Source of the DNA: a virus
Direction: 5' to 3' (one strand)
IMG/VR virus record: IMGVR_UViG_3300031974_003279
Location: 1 to 58,025 of that record
DNA: 58,025 bases
Shown here: piece by piece, positions 1-10,100 of the stretch
Layout: each line of letters opens with the position of its first letter
Position numbering within the stretch: position 1 is the stretch's first letter
Made by a program: the position numbers and the translations under genes
Notes under the pieces: generated by a model
What the model saw: only the letters and a program-made list of their open reading frames with translations
What the model was told of the DNA's origin: nothing
Database searches by the model: none

Positions 1-2
1 CA

Positions 3-1460
3 GACTACAAGAGACTGCTGCCAAATCAGTATGGTGGTTCAAGCTATGCAGATAGATCTCGTAATCAGTATGTAGTTGCAAGTAGATACTTCGACATTGA
101 AGAAAGTCTTACGACTGTTGATTACACTAGGGATGTAACATTTGGGGACTCGTTTACTACGGTACATCACTATCAAAGAAGCTATCCTGCTGTTACAGAC
201 ATTACAACTAAGTCTGGTCACAGAGACCTCTATCAGTACTACAGTGAGAGTCAGGTAGCAGAACCCTTGCGTGTCTATGCTGGTACAGTCACTCGAAAGC
301 CTACTCTAAAGTTTGAAGAGTCTGAGATATACAATGCAGCGTACGACAGAAAGCACGATGCTCGTGTATTCTTTGCAGAGCCTTTGACGGTTATTGATAC
401 TACAGATAAGTTCAATGAGGTTAAGTACTCTGATGCAAAAATTCCTGGTGAGTCTGTTGACTCTTGGCTTAATTACGGCGAAGGCAATGTAGGGTACTTG
501 GATGGTGGCCTTGGGGAAATAACAGCTATTCATACTGGGCCAAAAGATGACCTTTGGATTTGGCAGCAGCATGGTTACGGTGCATATGCAATCAACCCAT
601 CGGTAATACAGCCAGACACTGCAGGTAATGCTGTGTTTATGGGAACCGGTACAGTTCTTCAAAAGTTTGCATACGTATCAAGAATAACAGGTCTTCAACA
701 TACTCGAGCAATAGTTCAGAATCCCTACGGATTTATTTGGTATGATGCTGCAAGAAAAGCCATACAGTCCGTATCTAACGATCGTAAAGAAATTGATCTA
801 TTAGGAATCAATAGCTACATTAATAGTTTGGGTACGTTTTCAAATAACCCCGTCACAGGATCTGGTGTTGTGGCTTCTTATTGTAGTGAGACTAATGAAG
901 CAACTCTGTTTTTTAATTCTTCGACGACTACTGGTGATGGTGTAGTTTACAACTACATTAAGCAAGCCTGGTCTCATTTTGTAGATGGTCAACCAAGCAT
1001 GCATATTGACTACCATGGTCTTCCTATACTACCTAAAGCTGGAAGCAGAGAAGTCTACAGATTTGGTGATGGTGATCAAGGGTCAATGTTTGGAACGGTC
1101 TACCCATCTTCGGTAACTGTAATTATTTCAGATCCACCGGGTGTAGTTAAGTTCCTTGACAACCTTTTTTGGAACTCTGAGTGTTACAACACAGCTGGTG
1201 TAGATCAGGCTGATAAGACTGTCAATAAGATACGTATCTACAATGATCACCAAGACTCTGGGTTGATTGACCTTGGTCGTCCCGATCTCGTAAGACTGCT
1301 TAGGGAATGGCGTTATGTTGTACCAGATGCTGGTAGACTTGAGAGATTCCAGAGTCAGTATTTCTTTGTTCAGCTATATACTGACAACGCAGAGAATCTA
1401 AAGTTGATCTTACAAAGTCTAAGATACAGGTATAGGTTACACCCTATGCCGTTCATGTAA
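3..1460 (+). CDS. Tail stabilisation-like protein (P22 gp10 type), 5'-truncated by window edge
   Basis: The reading frame is open from the first bases of the window, so this is the C-terminal ~485 residues of a larger protein. A TTG inside the frame at 267 is not a convincing start. The visible part is rich in beta-strand, aromatic and Tyr/Trp-Asn repeats (for example NPYGFIWYDAARKAI and GDGVVYNYIKQAWSHF), as in propeller-like tail accessory proteins of podoviruses. In crAss-like genomes a P22 gp10-like stabilisation protein lies just upstream of the large internal virion genes, and this gene has that position. The assignment rests on composition and context, not on a catalytic motif. Another tail-hub or adaptor protein is possible. 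It ends at TAA and an 80-nt gap with a promoter-like element follows. Confidence 0.55.
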   Translation, partial: DYKRLLPNQYGGSSYADRSRNQYVVASRYFDIEESLTTVDYTRDVTFGDSFTTVHHYQRSYPAVTDITTKSGHRDLYQYYSESQVAEPLRVYAGTVTRKPTLKFEESEIYNAAYDRKHDARVFFAEPLTVIDTTDKFNEVKYSDAKIPGESVDSWLNYGEGNVGYLDGGLGEITAIHTGPKDDLWIWQQHGYGAYAINPSVIQPDTAGNAVFMGTGTVLQKFAYVSRITGLQHTRAIVQNPYGFIWYDAARKAIQSVSNDRKEIDLLGINSYINSLGTFSNNPVTGSGVVASYCSETNEATLFFNSSTTTGDGVVYNYIKQAWSHFVDGQPSMHIDYHGLPILPKAGSREVYRFGDGDQGSMFGTVYPSSVTVIISDPPGVVKFLDNLFWNSECYNTAGVDQADKTVNKIRIYNDHQDSGLIDLGRPDLVRLLREWRYVVPDAGRLERFQSQYFFVQLYTDNAENLKLILQSLRYRYRLHPMPFM

Positions 1461-1500
1461 TCGTTACTTTTTTTGTTAGACTGACCTATACTAAAAGGCA

Positions 1501-1508
1501 TATCTTTG
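1501..1508 (+). promoter_or_regulatory. Bacteroidota-type -7 promoter element (TATCTTTG)
   Basis: TATCTTTG is an exact match to the TAnnTTTG -7 consensus of Bacteroidota housekeeping promoters. It sits 33 nt before the ATG of the transglycosylase gene, in the only sizeable gap of the + block. A TTTG lies upstream at 1472-1475, but the 25-nt spacing is longer than the usual ~19-21, so the -33 element is doubtful. It could drive the four large virion genes. Confidence 0.4.
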
Positions 1509-1540
1509 GTATACAGTAGGTACCTATTACAAAAAACGTA

Positions 1541-4360
1541 ATGAAGAAAAAGCCATCCTTTAAAGATCTGACTTTTGATGAGGACGGTACATTTGGTTTT
1601 CCAGATGTCACTGTAAACTATATGCTTACCGGCGGTATGGTTGATCCCATGGCAGAAGACGACGCTATGCTCGAAGGACGTCTTCGTGAAGAACGTCAAA
1701 GAATCAAAGATGAGCGTAATGCCGCTATAAAAACAGGCATTGGTATCGTTGGCGGTCTTGCAGGAGCTGCGGCTGGTATTCCTGGAGTTGGTTCTGCTGT
1801 AGGTAAGTTCTTTAACTCAGACAGTGAAGATCCTGCTGCATTGGGTTCTGGTATCTTAGGTGGCTTTAGTGCACTTACCGGAATGGTTGCTGAGATGGGT
1901 GGTAAGGTAAAAGGTAGCTATTCTAAAACAGGACTCTTAGAACTTAACGGAGACTCCCATGACGAACCCTCTGGTGGCATTGATATGACTGAACCAGGGT
2001 CATCGACATATACTCTTGTTGAGGGTGGTGAGACCATGTTCAATGATTTTGTTTATACCAATAGCAGAGCTGTAGGTAAGGGTACGGCTAAACGATTTAA
2101 GCTACCTAAGTTTATTGAGGGCTTGACGTTTGCTGATGCAAGTAAAAAGCTTGCCGAGGATTTCAACATGAATCCCAATAACCCTAATTCCAAGAAGTCA
2201 TTTGAACAGATGATGGCTCGTTTGGAAGAGGCACATTTGGCCGACGTTCCTGAATCACGTCCAGAAAACCAGGCGGCATCTGTAGCTAACTCTACTATCC
2301 AAAATGCAGCTGCGTTTAGGTATGGTGGCGATTATACAATGTTGGCAAATGGTGGTACCGTAGATCCCGAGATGAAGTTCCGGAATAAGTACAATACCGA
2401 TCTGACAAAATCAGAGCAAACGGCTTTTAACAAATGGGCTCAAGAAGAGTCTGAGCGTCAAGGTAGGGACATCCTTATGGATAAAGGTGCTTATGATGTC
2501 CAAGGCTTTTGGAAATCTGGAGACTACAAAAACATTGATAAAGACGGTCACGGCACTGACAAATGGAAGAAACCAAATCATCCAACCTTTAGTAATGAAT
2601 CGATCTACCACAATGTAGATGGATATGTTGGAGGTGTGTGGGGCAAAGATGGTTCTTATATGCCTTCAGCACATACTAGCGGAATGTACGGTGCTGACTA
2701 TTATGATAGGATGTTTTCAAGTGAAGCCGATAGACCCGAGCATTTACATCCGTTTTCAAAACAACAGATGACGGGTTCCAAGGTCAAAGGTATGATGCTT
2801 GAGAATGGAGGTGATACCGATCCACCAGAGCCGCCTCATAATGAAATAATGAAGCGTCAGATCTATGCTGAGTCTCGGTTTGACCCAAAGGCTAAGTCAC
2901 CTGCAGATGCTAAAGGGCTCGCTCAATTTAGAGACATTACTGTTGAAGAATTAAAGCGACTAAAAATTGCTGACGATTCATTTGATCCTTATGATGTGGA
3001 TGACGCAATCATGGGTCATAAAGCCTATATGGCCAATCTTGAAGGAAGACCTTGGATAGCTAAAGGAGACTCCGAAGCTCAGATTGCAAAAGCCTTGGCT
3101 GCATATAACTTAGGACCTAAGGCAACGCTTAAAGAGCTAGAGCGGATCAAAAAGAAAGGTATAGATATTTACAAAGGCAGTGATTGGTCTAAGGAGCTCA
3201 ATAAAGAAACTCGTGACTACATCCAGAGAGCGTTGGGTTATGATGAAGACTTTAATAAAGAGTACGAACAAGCTGTAAAGAGCGATAAGTTTAAGGACAT
3301 CGTAGATAAGATCGATTACCAGTTTGGTGGTAATAAATACAATGTTCTTAGAGAGCAGTATTCTAAAGCAATGTCAAATGTACCTGGGACAATAAACCCA
3401 ATGGGCGAACTTACCCGGGAAGCATATACTGACTTTAGCAAATCATTTGATCCAATTACTCAGCTTTCAGAAGAGATGACAGGAAGACCTGTTCCCAAAA
3501 TGGGTTCCGGTAAAACAAGCGGGTTTACTCCTATACCAGAAAATCTTTTAAACGCAGACATCCCTCTTCCTGATGAGGCAGAAGACAAATCAGTAATTCC
3601 CCGAGCAATTCTTTCTGAGGATATGATTGACGACTCTGAAGCTATGAAAAAGCTTCAGCAAGCTGATGAAGCTAGTGCTGAACCAGGACCTAAGCCATTG
3701 AAAAAAACTGAAGAGTCAAATAAGTTCCTTGAGAACTTAAGGTATGCTCCATTACTAGGCTCTTTAATTCAGACAGGGAAAACTCTTTTTGATCGTCCAA
3801 CTAAGAAGGATACTTATAAGTATGACATTCAGAGTACTGACAAGGCCAACACTATAAATGTAGATCCTATGATTGCATCTATTCAGGAAGGTCAGTCAAC
3901 TACCGAGCAGGCACTCAAGAGTCAGCTGTCCGATCCTTCACAACTTATGGCCTCATTGATTTCTTTGGGAGCAACAGCTATGGGTAGTCGATCTGATGTT
4001 GCAATGAAGAAGCAGATGTTTGATATTTCTCAGGAAGACAGAGCTGCAGAAATGGATCTCAAAGCAGACATGTCTAATCAAAAAGCACGCATGGAAACTG
4101 ATTTCCAAAGCGATGCAGATATGGCAGCTTATTCTGATCTGAGTAATCAGGCAATGACTGCTTTGTTTGAAAACATTGGTGCAGTTGGCCAGGAGGCAAG
4201 TAACAAAGCTCTTATCGAAAAAATGAACCCATTCGATGACGAGGGTAGAGTTGTTAAACCAGAGCTACTGCCTTACATGCCATTCATTCAATCATTGATG
4301 GCACTACAACAGAATCCTACCGGGGCTACTAAGACTTCTAGCTCTAAAACGACATCTTAA
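1541..4360 (+). CDS. Virion protein with lytic transglycosylase (SLT/GH23) domain
   Basis: 939 aa. The transglycosylase domain spans about residues 432-545. It shows the SLT signature YAESRFDP with catalytic Glu444, followed by AKGLAQF and AYNLGP, the usual GH23 order. The enzyme would cleave peptidoglycan glycan strands, most likely to let the ejection apparatus cross the cell wall. The N-terminus has a Gly/Ala-rich hydrophobic stretch (about residues 67-92) that could touch membrane. Around residues 136-165 is a HDEPSGGI...VEGGE motif that I associate with Bacteroidota-phage virion proteins (from memory). The C-terminal third is Gln/Met-rich and helical. A short motif, ML-x-(N)GG-x-x-DP, recurs at residues 28, 267 and 419. 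ATG start with no Shine-Dalgarno; the next gene begins 2 nt after the stop. Confidence 0.85.
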   Translation: MKKKPSFKDLTFDEDGTFGFPDVTVNYMLTGGMVDPMAEDDAMLEGRLREERQRIKDERNAAIKTGIGIVGGLAGAAAGIPGVGSAVGKFFNSDSEDPAALGSGILGGFSALTGMVAEMGGKVKGSYSKTGLLELNGDSHDEPSGGIDMTEPGSSTYTLVEGGETMFNDFVYTNSRAVGKGTAKRFKLPKFIEGLTFADASKKLAEDFNMNPNNPNSKKSFEQMMARLEEAHLADVPESRPENQAASVANSTIQNAAAFRYGGDYTMLANGGTVDPEMKFRNKYNTDLTKSEQTAFNKWAQEESERQGRDILMDKGAYDVQGFWKSGDYKNIDKDGHGTDKWKKPNHPTFSNESIYHNVDGYVGGVWGKDGSYMPSAHTSGMYGADYYDRMFSSEADRPEHLHPFSKQQMTGSKVKGMMLENGGDTDPPEPPHNEIMKRQIYAESRFDPKAKSPADAKGLAQFRDITVEELKRLKIADDSFDPYDVDDAIMGHKAYMANLEGRPWIAKGDSEAQIAKALAAYNLGPKATLKELERIKKKGIDIYKGSDWSKELNKETRDYIQRALGYDEDFNKEYEQAVKSDKFKDIVDKIDYQFGGNKYNVLREQYSKAMSNVPGTINPMGELTREAYTDFSKSFDPITQLSEEMTGRPVPKMGSGKTSGFTPIPENLLNADIPLPDEAEDKSVIPRAILSEDMIDDSEAMKKLQQADEASAEPGPKPLKKTEESNKFLENLRYAPLLGSLIQTGKTLFDRPTKKDTYKYDIQSTDKANTINVDPMIASIQEGQSTTEQALKSQLSDPSQLMASLISLGATAMGSRSDVAMKKQMFDISQEDRAAEMDLKADMSNQKARMETDFQSDADMAAYSDLSNQAMTALFENIGAVGQEASNKALIEKMNPFDDEGRVVKPELLPYMPFIQSLMALQQNPTGATKTSSSKTTS

Positions 4361-4362
4361 CA

Positions 4363-7188
4363 ATGGCAATCAATCGTTTTTCCAAGGGACGAACCTTTGC
4401 AAGGTTTACTCCAGACACTCTGGAGAAAATGTCCATACTTCCAAACTTTTACTCTGGACTTTATAGTCAGAGAGAGCAAACTAAAGGGTTGTTAAGAAAC
4501 TTAGGTATTCGCCCTGCAGCAATGGATGCAGAGGCAGCTAATAAGATCACATCTGATTTTAGCGATAAGCTTCAGGAAGATTCAAAACAGTTTTTGAAAA
4601 CTGGTTTTTCTGACCCGTCCAGTCGGGAAATGATCTCTACTCTTGTTTCTGACTATCAAGATTTGCAGAAGGGTGATATTTTTCATATCAACGCTCGCGG
4701 TGATTACTTTAGGAATGTCAACGAACAGTTTAAAAAGTACAAAGAAGACGCAGATAGTGCCGGTGAGTTAAGTTGGATTGAAGACCAACAAAGTGACTGG
4801 ATGAATCAGTCTATGAAGACAAGCCTTAAGGACGAAGAAGGTAATTACTTAGATCTACCGACTCCGGATTACACTGGTTATGTTGATCTCTACGAAAAGT
4901 TTTCAGAGATGGCTGAAGATGTCGATGTCCTCAGCAACTATAAAATTACTGAAGATGGTATAGTAACTATAGAAGAGCGTCCCGAGAATGCTTTTAACTC
5001 TATGCTTTTTGCATTCTTGGGTGACCGCGGTAACATGGAGTACATTCAGAAGTACGAAAAGCTTTATGGTAATAGCGGTATTGCAGAGACTGAGGATAAA
5101 ACGGGTTATGAGTTTTTAAATAAGGACGGTAGTTTTGACACTAGTACTCTTATTGGAGGTATTGCTCAGCAAGTTTTTAATGCAAAGTTTGGACGAAGTA
5201 CATCTCTAACTCAGTTCAAAGGGGGTGACTCTTCCTCGTTTGGTCCAAACGGCTCTTTTGCTAGCGCACCTTTGTTTGATATAAGTGAGTCCAAGGATGA
5301 TGAGACCAGGTTTTACAATTCTATGGAAGTATTCCAAAATGGTCTTAATGAACAACGTCTTGCATATAAGGTAGCAGATGAGGCTCTTACCAGGTCTACT
5401 ATGCCTGCAATTGAACAGGTTAAAAATAATTCTAACGTAGATATATCAAATACAGTTAAGACAGAAGAGTATCCTGAGTTTTTATCTGACATATCATCAA
5501 ATCTTAAATTAGCACCTAAGGACCAGTTGGCAGCTATTACAAAAACTCTTAAAGATTATGGTTTTTCTGAAAGCGATGCTAACACTTTAAAAGCAGCTCT
5601 TTTATCAGAAGACTTGCAGTCTCGTCAACTTCGAGGAGCTGTTGGTCAATGGGGTATTTTGAACGATGAAAAAAATCAAAAGCTTGATGTTCTGACCGCT
5701 ACAGAAAATGCTAGTGGTGCATTGCTTAGAAAAGTTGATGAAAAGTGGGTACCAATATCTGTTAACACTCCTGGTTATTTTGGTGAAGGTGAGGTTACTT
5801 ACAATAATGTCATTGATCTAGAAAAGCATAAGGCTGACGCAAGTTCTCAGTTTGTGCAACATCTTAGAGAGGCATACTTAGAAGGTGGTAGGGCTAGTGT
5901 TGAAGCACAAATGTTTAAAGCAGAGCCTCCCAATGAAGAAGCCTTTGAAAAAGAGCTTTATAAACTAGAAAATGCTCTTAACAGTCTTGTATGGAATTTA
6001 GATTACTCTAAAGACTCTGCTCCAGACATTAACGATGTTCGATTAGCTATTGAGGAGATTAGTTTAGGGTTGGACTACATAAACTTAGAACCTTATAGCA
6101 GTGGTATGGGGTTGGCTTTTGGATCTACAATTGGCACTTTATTTCAAGATTATGCTGGACCATTTTTTAGATCGCTTTTAGAAACACCAAAAAGAATGAT
6201 TCTTGGTGAAGAAGGTCCTTCACAAGCTGACTTGGAGTTAGGAGCGTTGATAGAAGGTAGAAAAGGTGCAAACATGGCCTTTAGAGATCTGATCTATCCT
6301 ACAAAATATGCGGCTGAAGCAATTTATAAAAATCAAGAAGCCGCTCAAGTTGTAGGAGATAACTACTATGTAAAGAGTGCTCTTATAACTGTTCAAGATA
6401 CACCTGGTGGAAAAAAATTGAACGAAGCTCTTAGTGGATTTAAGAATGCATTTCTTCAGCAAATATCTCCTGAGATGATGGTTAACTTACAAACTGTCAA
6501 TGGAACTTCTTATTTGCAAGAGTTAGAGAAAAAAGGTATCGGTATAGCTAATATTAACGAAATTGATATTAGCGAAGCTACTGTACAACTAGGGGCTCAT
6601 ACCGGTACCGATGGTTTTCCAGTAACAACTCTTGTGGTTAGCGGTAGTGTAAATGTTGCTCAAACAGGTGCTGGTACAAAGAAGAAAACTCTTCCTCAGG
6701 TGCACTTTGATCTTTCTGAATTACCTGTTTACAATCAGCAATTGGATGCACTCAACAGTTTAATTTGGCTTACATCAAACAAAGCTGCTTCAAAAGGGTC
6801 GACTTTAGGTACAAAGTTCGATCAAGGTCAGGCACAAGTTGCATCATTCTACAATCAAATGGTTGGAAAAGATGTGATTCAGAATAATGCAGTTATTCAA
6901 AAAAGATTGACAACGCCACCCGAAAACAAAGATTCTTACTTTAACGTAGAGCTTGACGCTGGTGAGTATTATCCCAATTTCCAAATGCCGAGTCTTCAAG
7001 TTTATGCTGTACCGCTACTAGAAAGAAACGAAAAAGGTAAGTTGGTTCGAGTTCCTGATAAATATACTTGGAATGTTCTTGGAGCAGGAGCCCTAGGATC
7101 TGCTGGGTCTACATCAGTTGAGCAACTCTCTGCTCTTTATGGACAAATTGGAAAGTATCTTTACGACAATACGCACGGACGCAAATAA
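4363..7188 (+). CDS. Large virion-cluster protein, unknown function
   Basis: 941 aa, no enzymatic motif recognised. It starts 2 nt after the transglycosylase stop and ends 11 nt before the giant RNA-polymerase gene, so it is almost certainly co-transcribed with them. The sequence is acidic and mixed helical, with a Gly-rich hydrophobic stretch near residues 575-600 (GLAFGSTIGTLFQDYAGPFF) and a beta-rich Thr/Val/Gly segment near 745-800. Similar size and place in podoviruses belong to internal (ejected) virion proteins, which is the inference here. A tail or neck structural role cannot be excluded. Confidence 0.6.
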   Translation: MAINRFSKGRTFARFTPDTLEKMSILPNFYSGLYSQREQTKGLLRNLGIRPAAMDAEAANKITSDFSDKLQEDSKQFLKTGFSDPSSREMISTLVSDYQDLQKGDIFHINARGDYFRNVNEQFKKYKEDADSAGELSWIEDQQSDWMNQSMKTSLKDEEGNYLDLPTPDYTGYVDLYEKFSEMAEDVDVLSNYKITEDGIVTIEERPENAFNSMLFAFLGDRGNMEYIQKYEKLYGNSGIAETEDKTGYEFLNKDGSFDTSTLIGGIAQQVFNAKFGRSTSLTQFKGGDSSSFGPNGSFASAPLFDISESKDDETRFYNSMEVFQNGLNEQRLAYKVADEALTRSTMPAIEQVKNNSNVDISNTVKTEEYPEFLSDISSNLKLAPKDQLAAITKTLKDYGFSESDANTLKAALLSEDLQSRQLRGAVGQWGILNDEKNQKLDVLTATENASGALLRKVDEKWVPISVNTPGYFGEGEVTYNNVIDLEKHKADASSQFVQHLREAYLEGGRASVEAQMFKAEPPNEEAFEKELYKLENALNSLVWNLDYSKDSAPDINDVRLAIEEISLGLDYINLEPYSSGMGLAFGSTIGTLFQDYAGPFFRSLLETPKRMILGEEGPSQADLELGALIEGRKGANMAFRDLIYPTKYAAEAIYKNQEAAQVVGDNYYVKSALITVQDTPGGKKLNEALSGFKNAFLQQISPEMMVNLQTVNGTSYLQELEKKGIGIANINEIDISEATVQLGAHTGTDGFPVTTLVVSGSVNVAQTGAGTKKKTLPQVHFDLSELPVYNQQLDALNSLIWLTSNKAASKGSTLGTKFDQGQAQVASFYNQMVGKDVIQNNAVIQKRLTTPPENKDSYFNVELDAGEYYPNFQMPSLQVYAVPLLERNEKGKLVRVPDKYTWNVLGAGALGSAGSTSVEQLSALYGQIGKYLYDNTHGRK

Positions 7189-7199
7189 AGCGCACAACA

Positions 7200-10100
7200 A
7201 TGGCTAAGAAAGTTCTTGACTCTCTCAACGAATTACTGAATGAAGGAGCTGTTACTCAAACTAACAAGGTTCCTAACCGAGAAACAGATCAGCAAGATCC
7301 TGTATACTCTGGACCACTTTTAGAAGTTCCATCCACACCGGCAATCTCTCCGGTAACCATTGATGTAAAAAAAGTTTTTCAGTTTGCTCCGGATGAGTTC
7401 AAACAAGTTCCGCTTTACTCAACTGACAAATATCTTCAAGATCTAGGTGCTGCCTACCAAGGCAACTTTAAAAGAAACATGTACGCTATTCCTAGGATTG
7501 TAGGAACGGCTCTTACCGAAATGGGTCAGTTTTTAGCCGCCCCTTTAGATTGGGTAATTGGAACTGGTGGTGCTGCTTTTGGGGTTGAAAACGATCCTTA
7601 TGCAGAAAACCAAAACATGATCAGCTTTTCAAAAGCTCTTCGTGATGCTCAAGAATGGTCCAATGATCTTTTTCCAATAATTCATAGAAGTGATTTTCAC
7701 TCAAAGCCTTTCCATGAGCAGATAACATCTTCTGAGTTTGTTGGAGAAGAGGTTGCTCAAGGTATTGGATTTTTTGGAGGCATGTTGATACCAGGTGCAG
7801 CTCTTAGTAAGATGGGTAAGTTTGCTGCCTTTAGCCGTGGTATTAGAAAGGCAAACTATGCAACCATTGAGGCAGCTAAGAAGAGTCCGGTTCTTCGAAA
7901 GCTTATGGAAAAGACCCGTGGTGTTGATCGTAAGAATTGGATGCTTACTAAGGAGTCAGGGGACGCTCTTTCTTTAAACACATTTACAGCTTACCAGACT
8001 TTAATCGAAGCAAACGCAGAGGCTTCTTTTGCTAAGCAAGAGGCTTACGATAAGTTGTACGCTCTCTATAAAGATGGTGAAATCAATCCTACTACTGGAC
8101 AACCTTGGACAATGGATGAGGTTCGAGAGTCTGTAGATCAGATTGGTAAGGATATTTATTACTACAACATTGGTATTCTAGGTATTTCAAATACCATTAT
8201 GAATAATATGTTGTTTGGTGCTCACAAGCCATCTGGAGCACGCCTTGCTGCTTTGACAAGAGGTACATCTAAAGCAGACTTGTCTAAAGCCAGGCGTGTA
8301 TACAATAGATCTAAAAAGATTGCTTCTGGTGCAGGTAAGGGTATTGCTAGCGAAGGTTTCTTTGAAGAAGGTTCTCAAACTGCAGGTGAGTTAGCTGCTC
8401 AAGCTAATCTCCTTAAGGACAACGACAAAGATGTATTTGATCTTTTCACAGGTTACTTCCGTAACTATGACAAGATGCTTACAACTACCGAAGGTCAGAA
8501 AGCAATTTTGCTTGGTAGTCTTTTGGGTGCACCATCTTCAATGTACTCATCATGGAAAGAATCAAAACAAGCCGACAGTGTATACGAAGCAATTAGAGAC
8601 GCTAGAAACAATGCCGTAAATACTGTTCTTAAGCCACTCATTGGTGATCTTTATGAAAGGAACGAAGACGGTTCCTACAAGAGAGTTCTTAATAAAAAGA
8701 CTGGTAAGAACGAGCTTGTACCTAAGATATCTGGACTACTTGCAAACAGTAGAGGTTTGGCTCATTTGCAAAAGCTTTCTTCTGAGTTACAAGAACTTGC
8801 TGTAACAGATCCAGAACTCTTTACTGAAGTAGTCAAAGAAGAGGTTATACCTCAGCTTATAAAGTCATACGTAAAGTTTGATCAAACTATGGAGGTCTTG
8901 TTCGAAGACCTTTCTAGAGAGCTCAAGCTTATCCGAGAGAAATACTCTGACTTTAATTATATAGTTACGCTTGAGGACATTAAGGAGATTGCTAAGCAAA
9001 TGAGTAATGATCGCAAGGGTATTCAACCTATTGCTGATCTGTACACATTTTCTGAAACTGCAATGTCAGATCTTGAGGCCGTGGACTCCAAGGGTGAGCC
9101 GGATCTCAACACGCGTCAAAAGGTTACTATGTTTCAAGAAGAGGTCATTTTTGATGGCTACTTGAATCAAACCAATAGACTTCGTGCAGCAAAAAAGGCG
9201 TTGGCTAAAGCTGAGGAAGAGGGTGCTTCTGAAAAACAGATTGAAAGTATTAAGAAGCAGATTGAGATCATTGAGTCGAACATTGCTCTCTTTACTAACA
9301 TGTCTCGCGAAGAGTATGATAAGCTCTACCAGCAATACCGGGAGGACTCTAATAAAAGAGTTCGTTTGCAGGAGATTGAGGCAATTCAATTCCAAGAAGC
9401 TGGGGAAGAGACTGCTGCAAAGACTACGCTTACCGAAGATGCTCAGAAGTTTTGGAATCAACACCATACCTATGATGTATACGGTCGTCCTTCGCAGGAA
9501 CAAGGTCAGGACGATTCTAAACCTGCAATTCTAACTACATCTTCATTCAAGCTTGTTGATGAGAGCGGTAAGACTATTGAGACGTCTTTGGAGTTGTTAC
9601 CTCCAACCGATAATGGCACAGGTACGGACCAACCATTGGTTCTTCAGTCTCCTACCGGTCAGCAGTACGGAGTAAAGTTTGTAAATGATAAGCCGGTTAT
9701 TACACGCTTGGATACCGGCAAGCCTGTTGGTGCAAGTCTTGTTGAAGAGATTGCAGATCTAGAAAGGCAAATTTCAGAGCTGGATGAACAAATCGATAAT
9801 GCCTCAGGTGTACCATCGATTCCACAAGAGGTCATTGATATACAAAATCAAATTCGTGACTTAAGGGATCCAGATGGGAGTGTACCTGACTCTAAATTAG
9901 CAGAGTTTAAAAGGCTTCAACGACTAAAAAACTTTGTTGAGTCTGGTAGTGTTGCTTACAGGTTTTTAAGAGCACTTGATTCTCTTAAAAAAGGACTGAG
10001 CCCCAAAGAGCTTGCGTATCTTGAGGCATATTCTCGCATTTCTAAAAGCTTTGAAGAGCTTATTACTAATCTAAATGAGAGCGGTAAATTTACTACTGAG

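Noticed and set aside
9066-9503. - strand frame of 145 codons within the polymerase gene
   Set aside because: It is a shadow of a coiled-coil coding stretch; composition is Leu/Phe/Ser-rich without start context or coupling.
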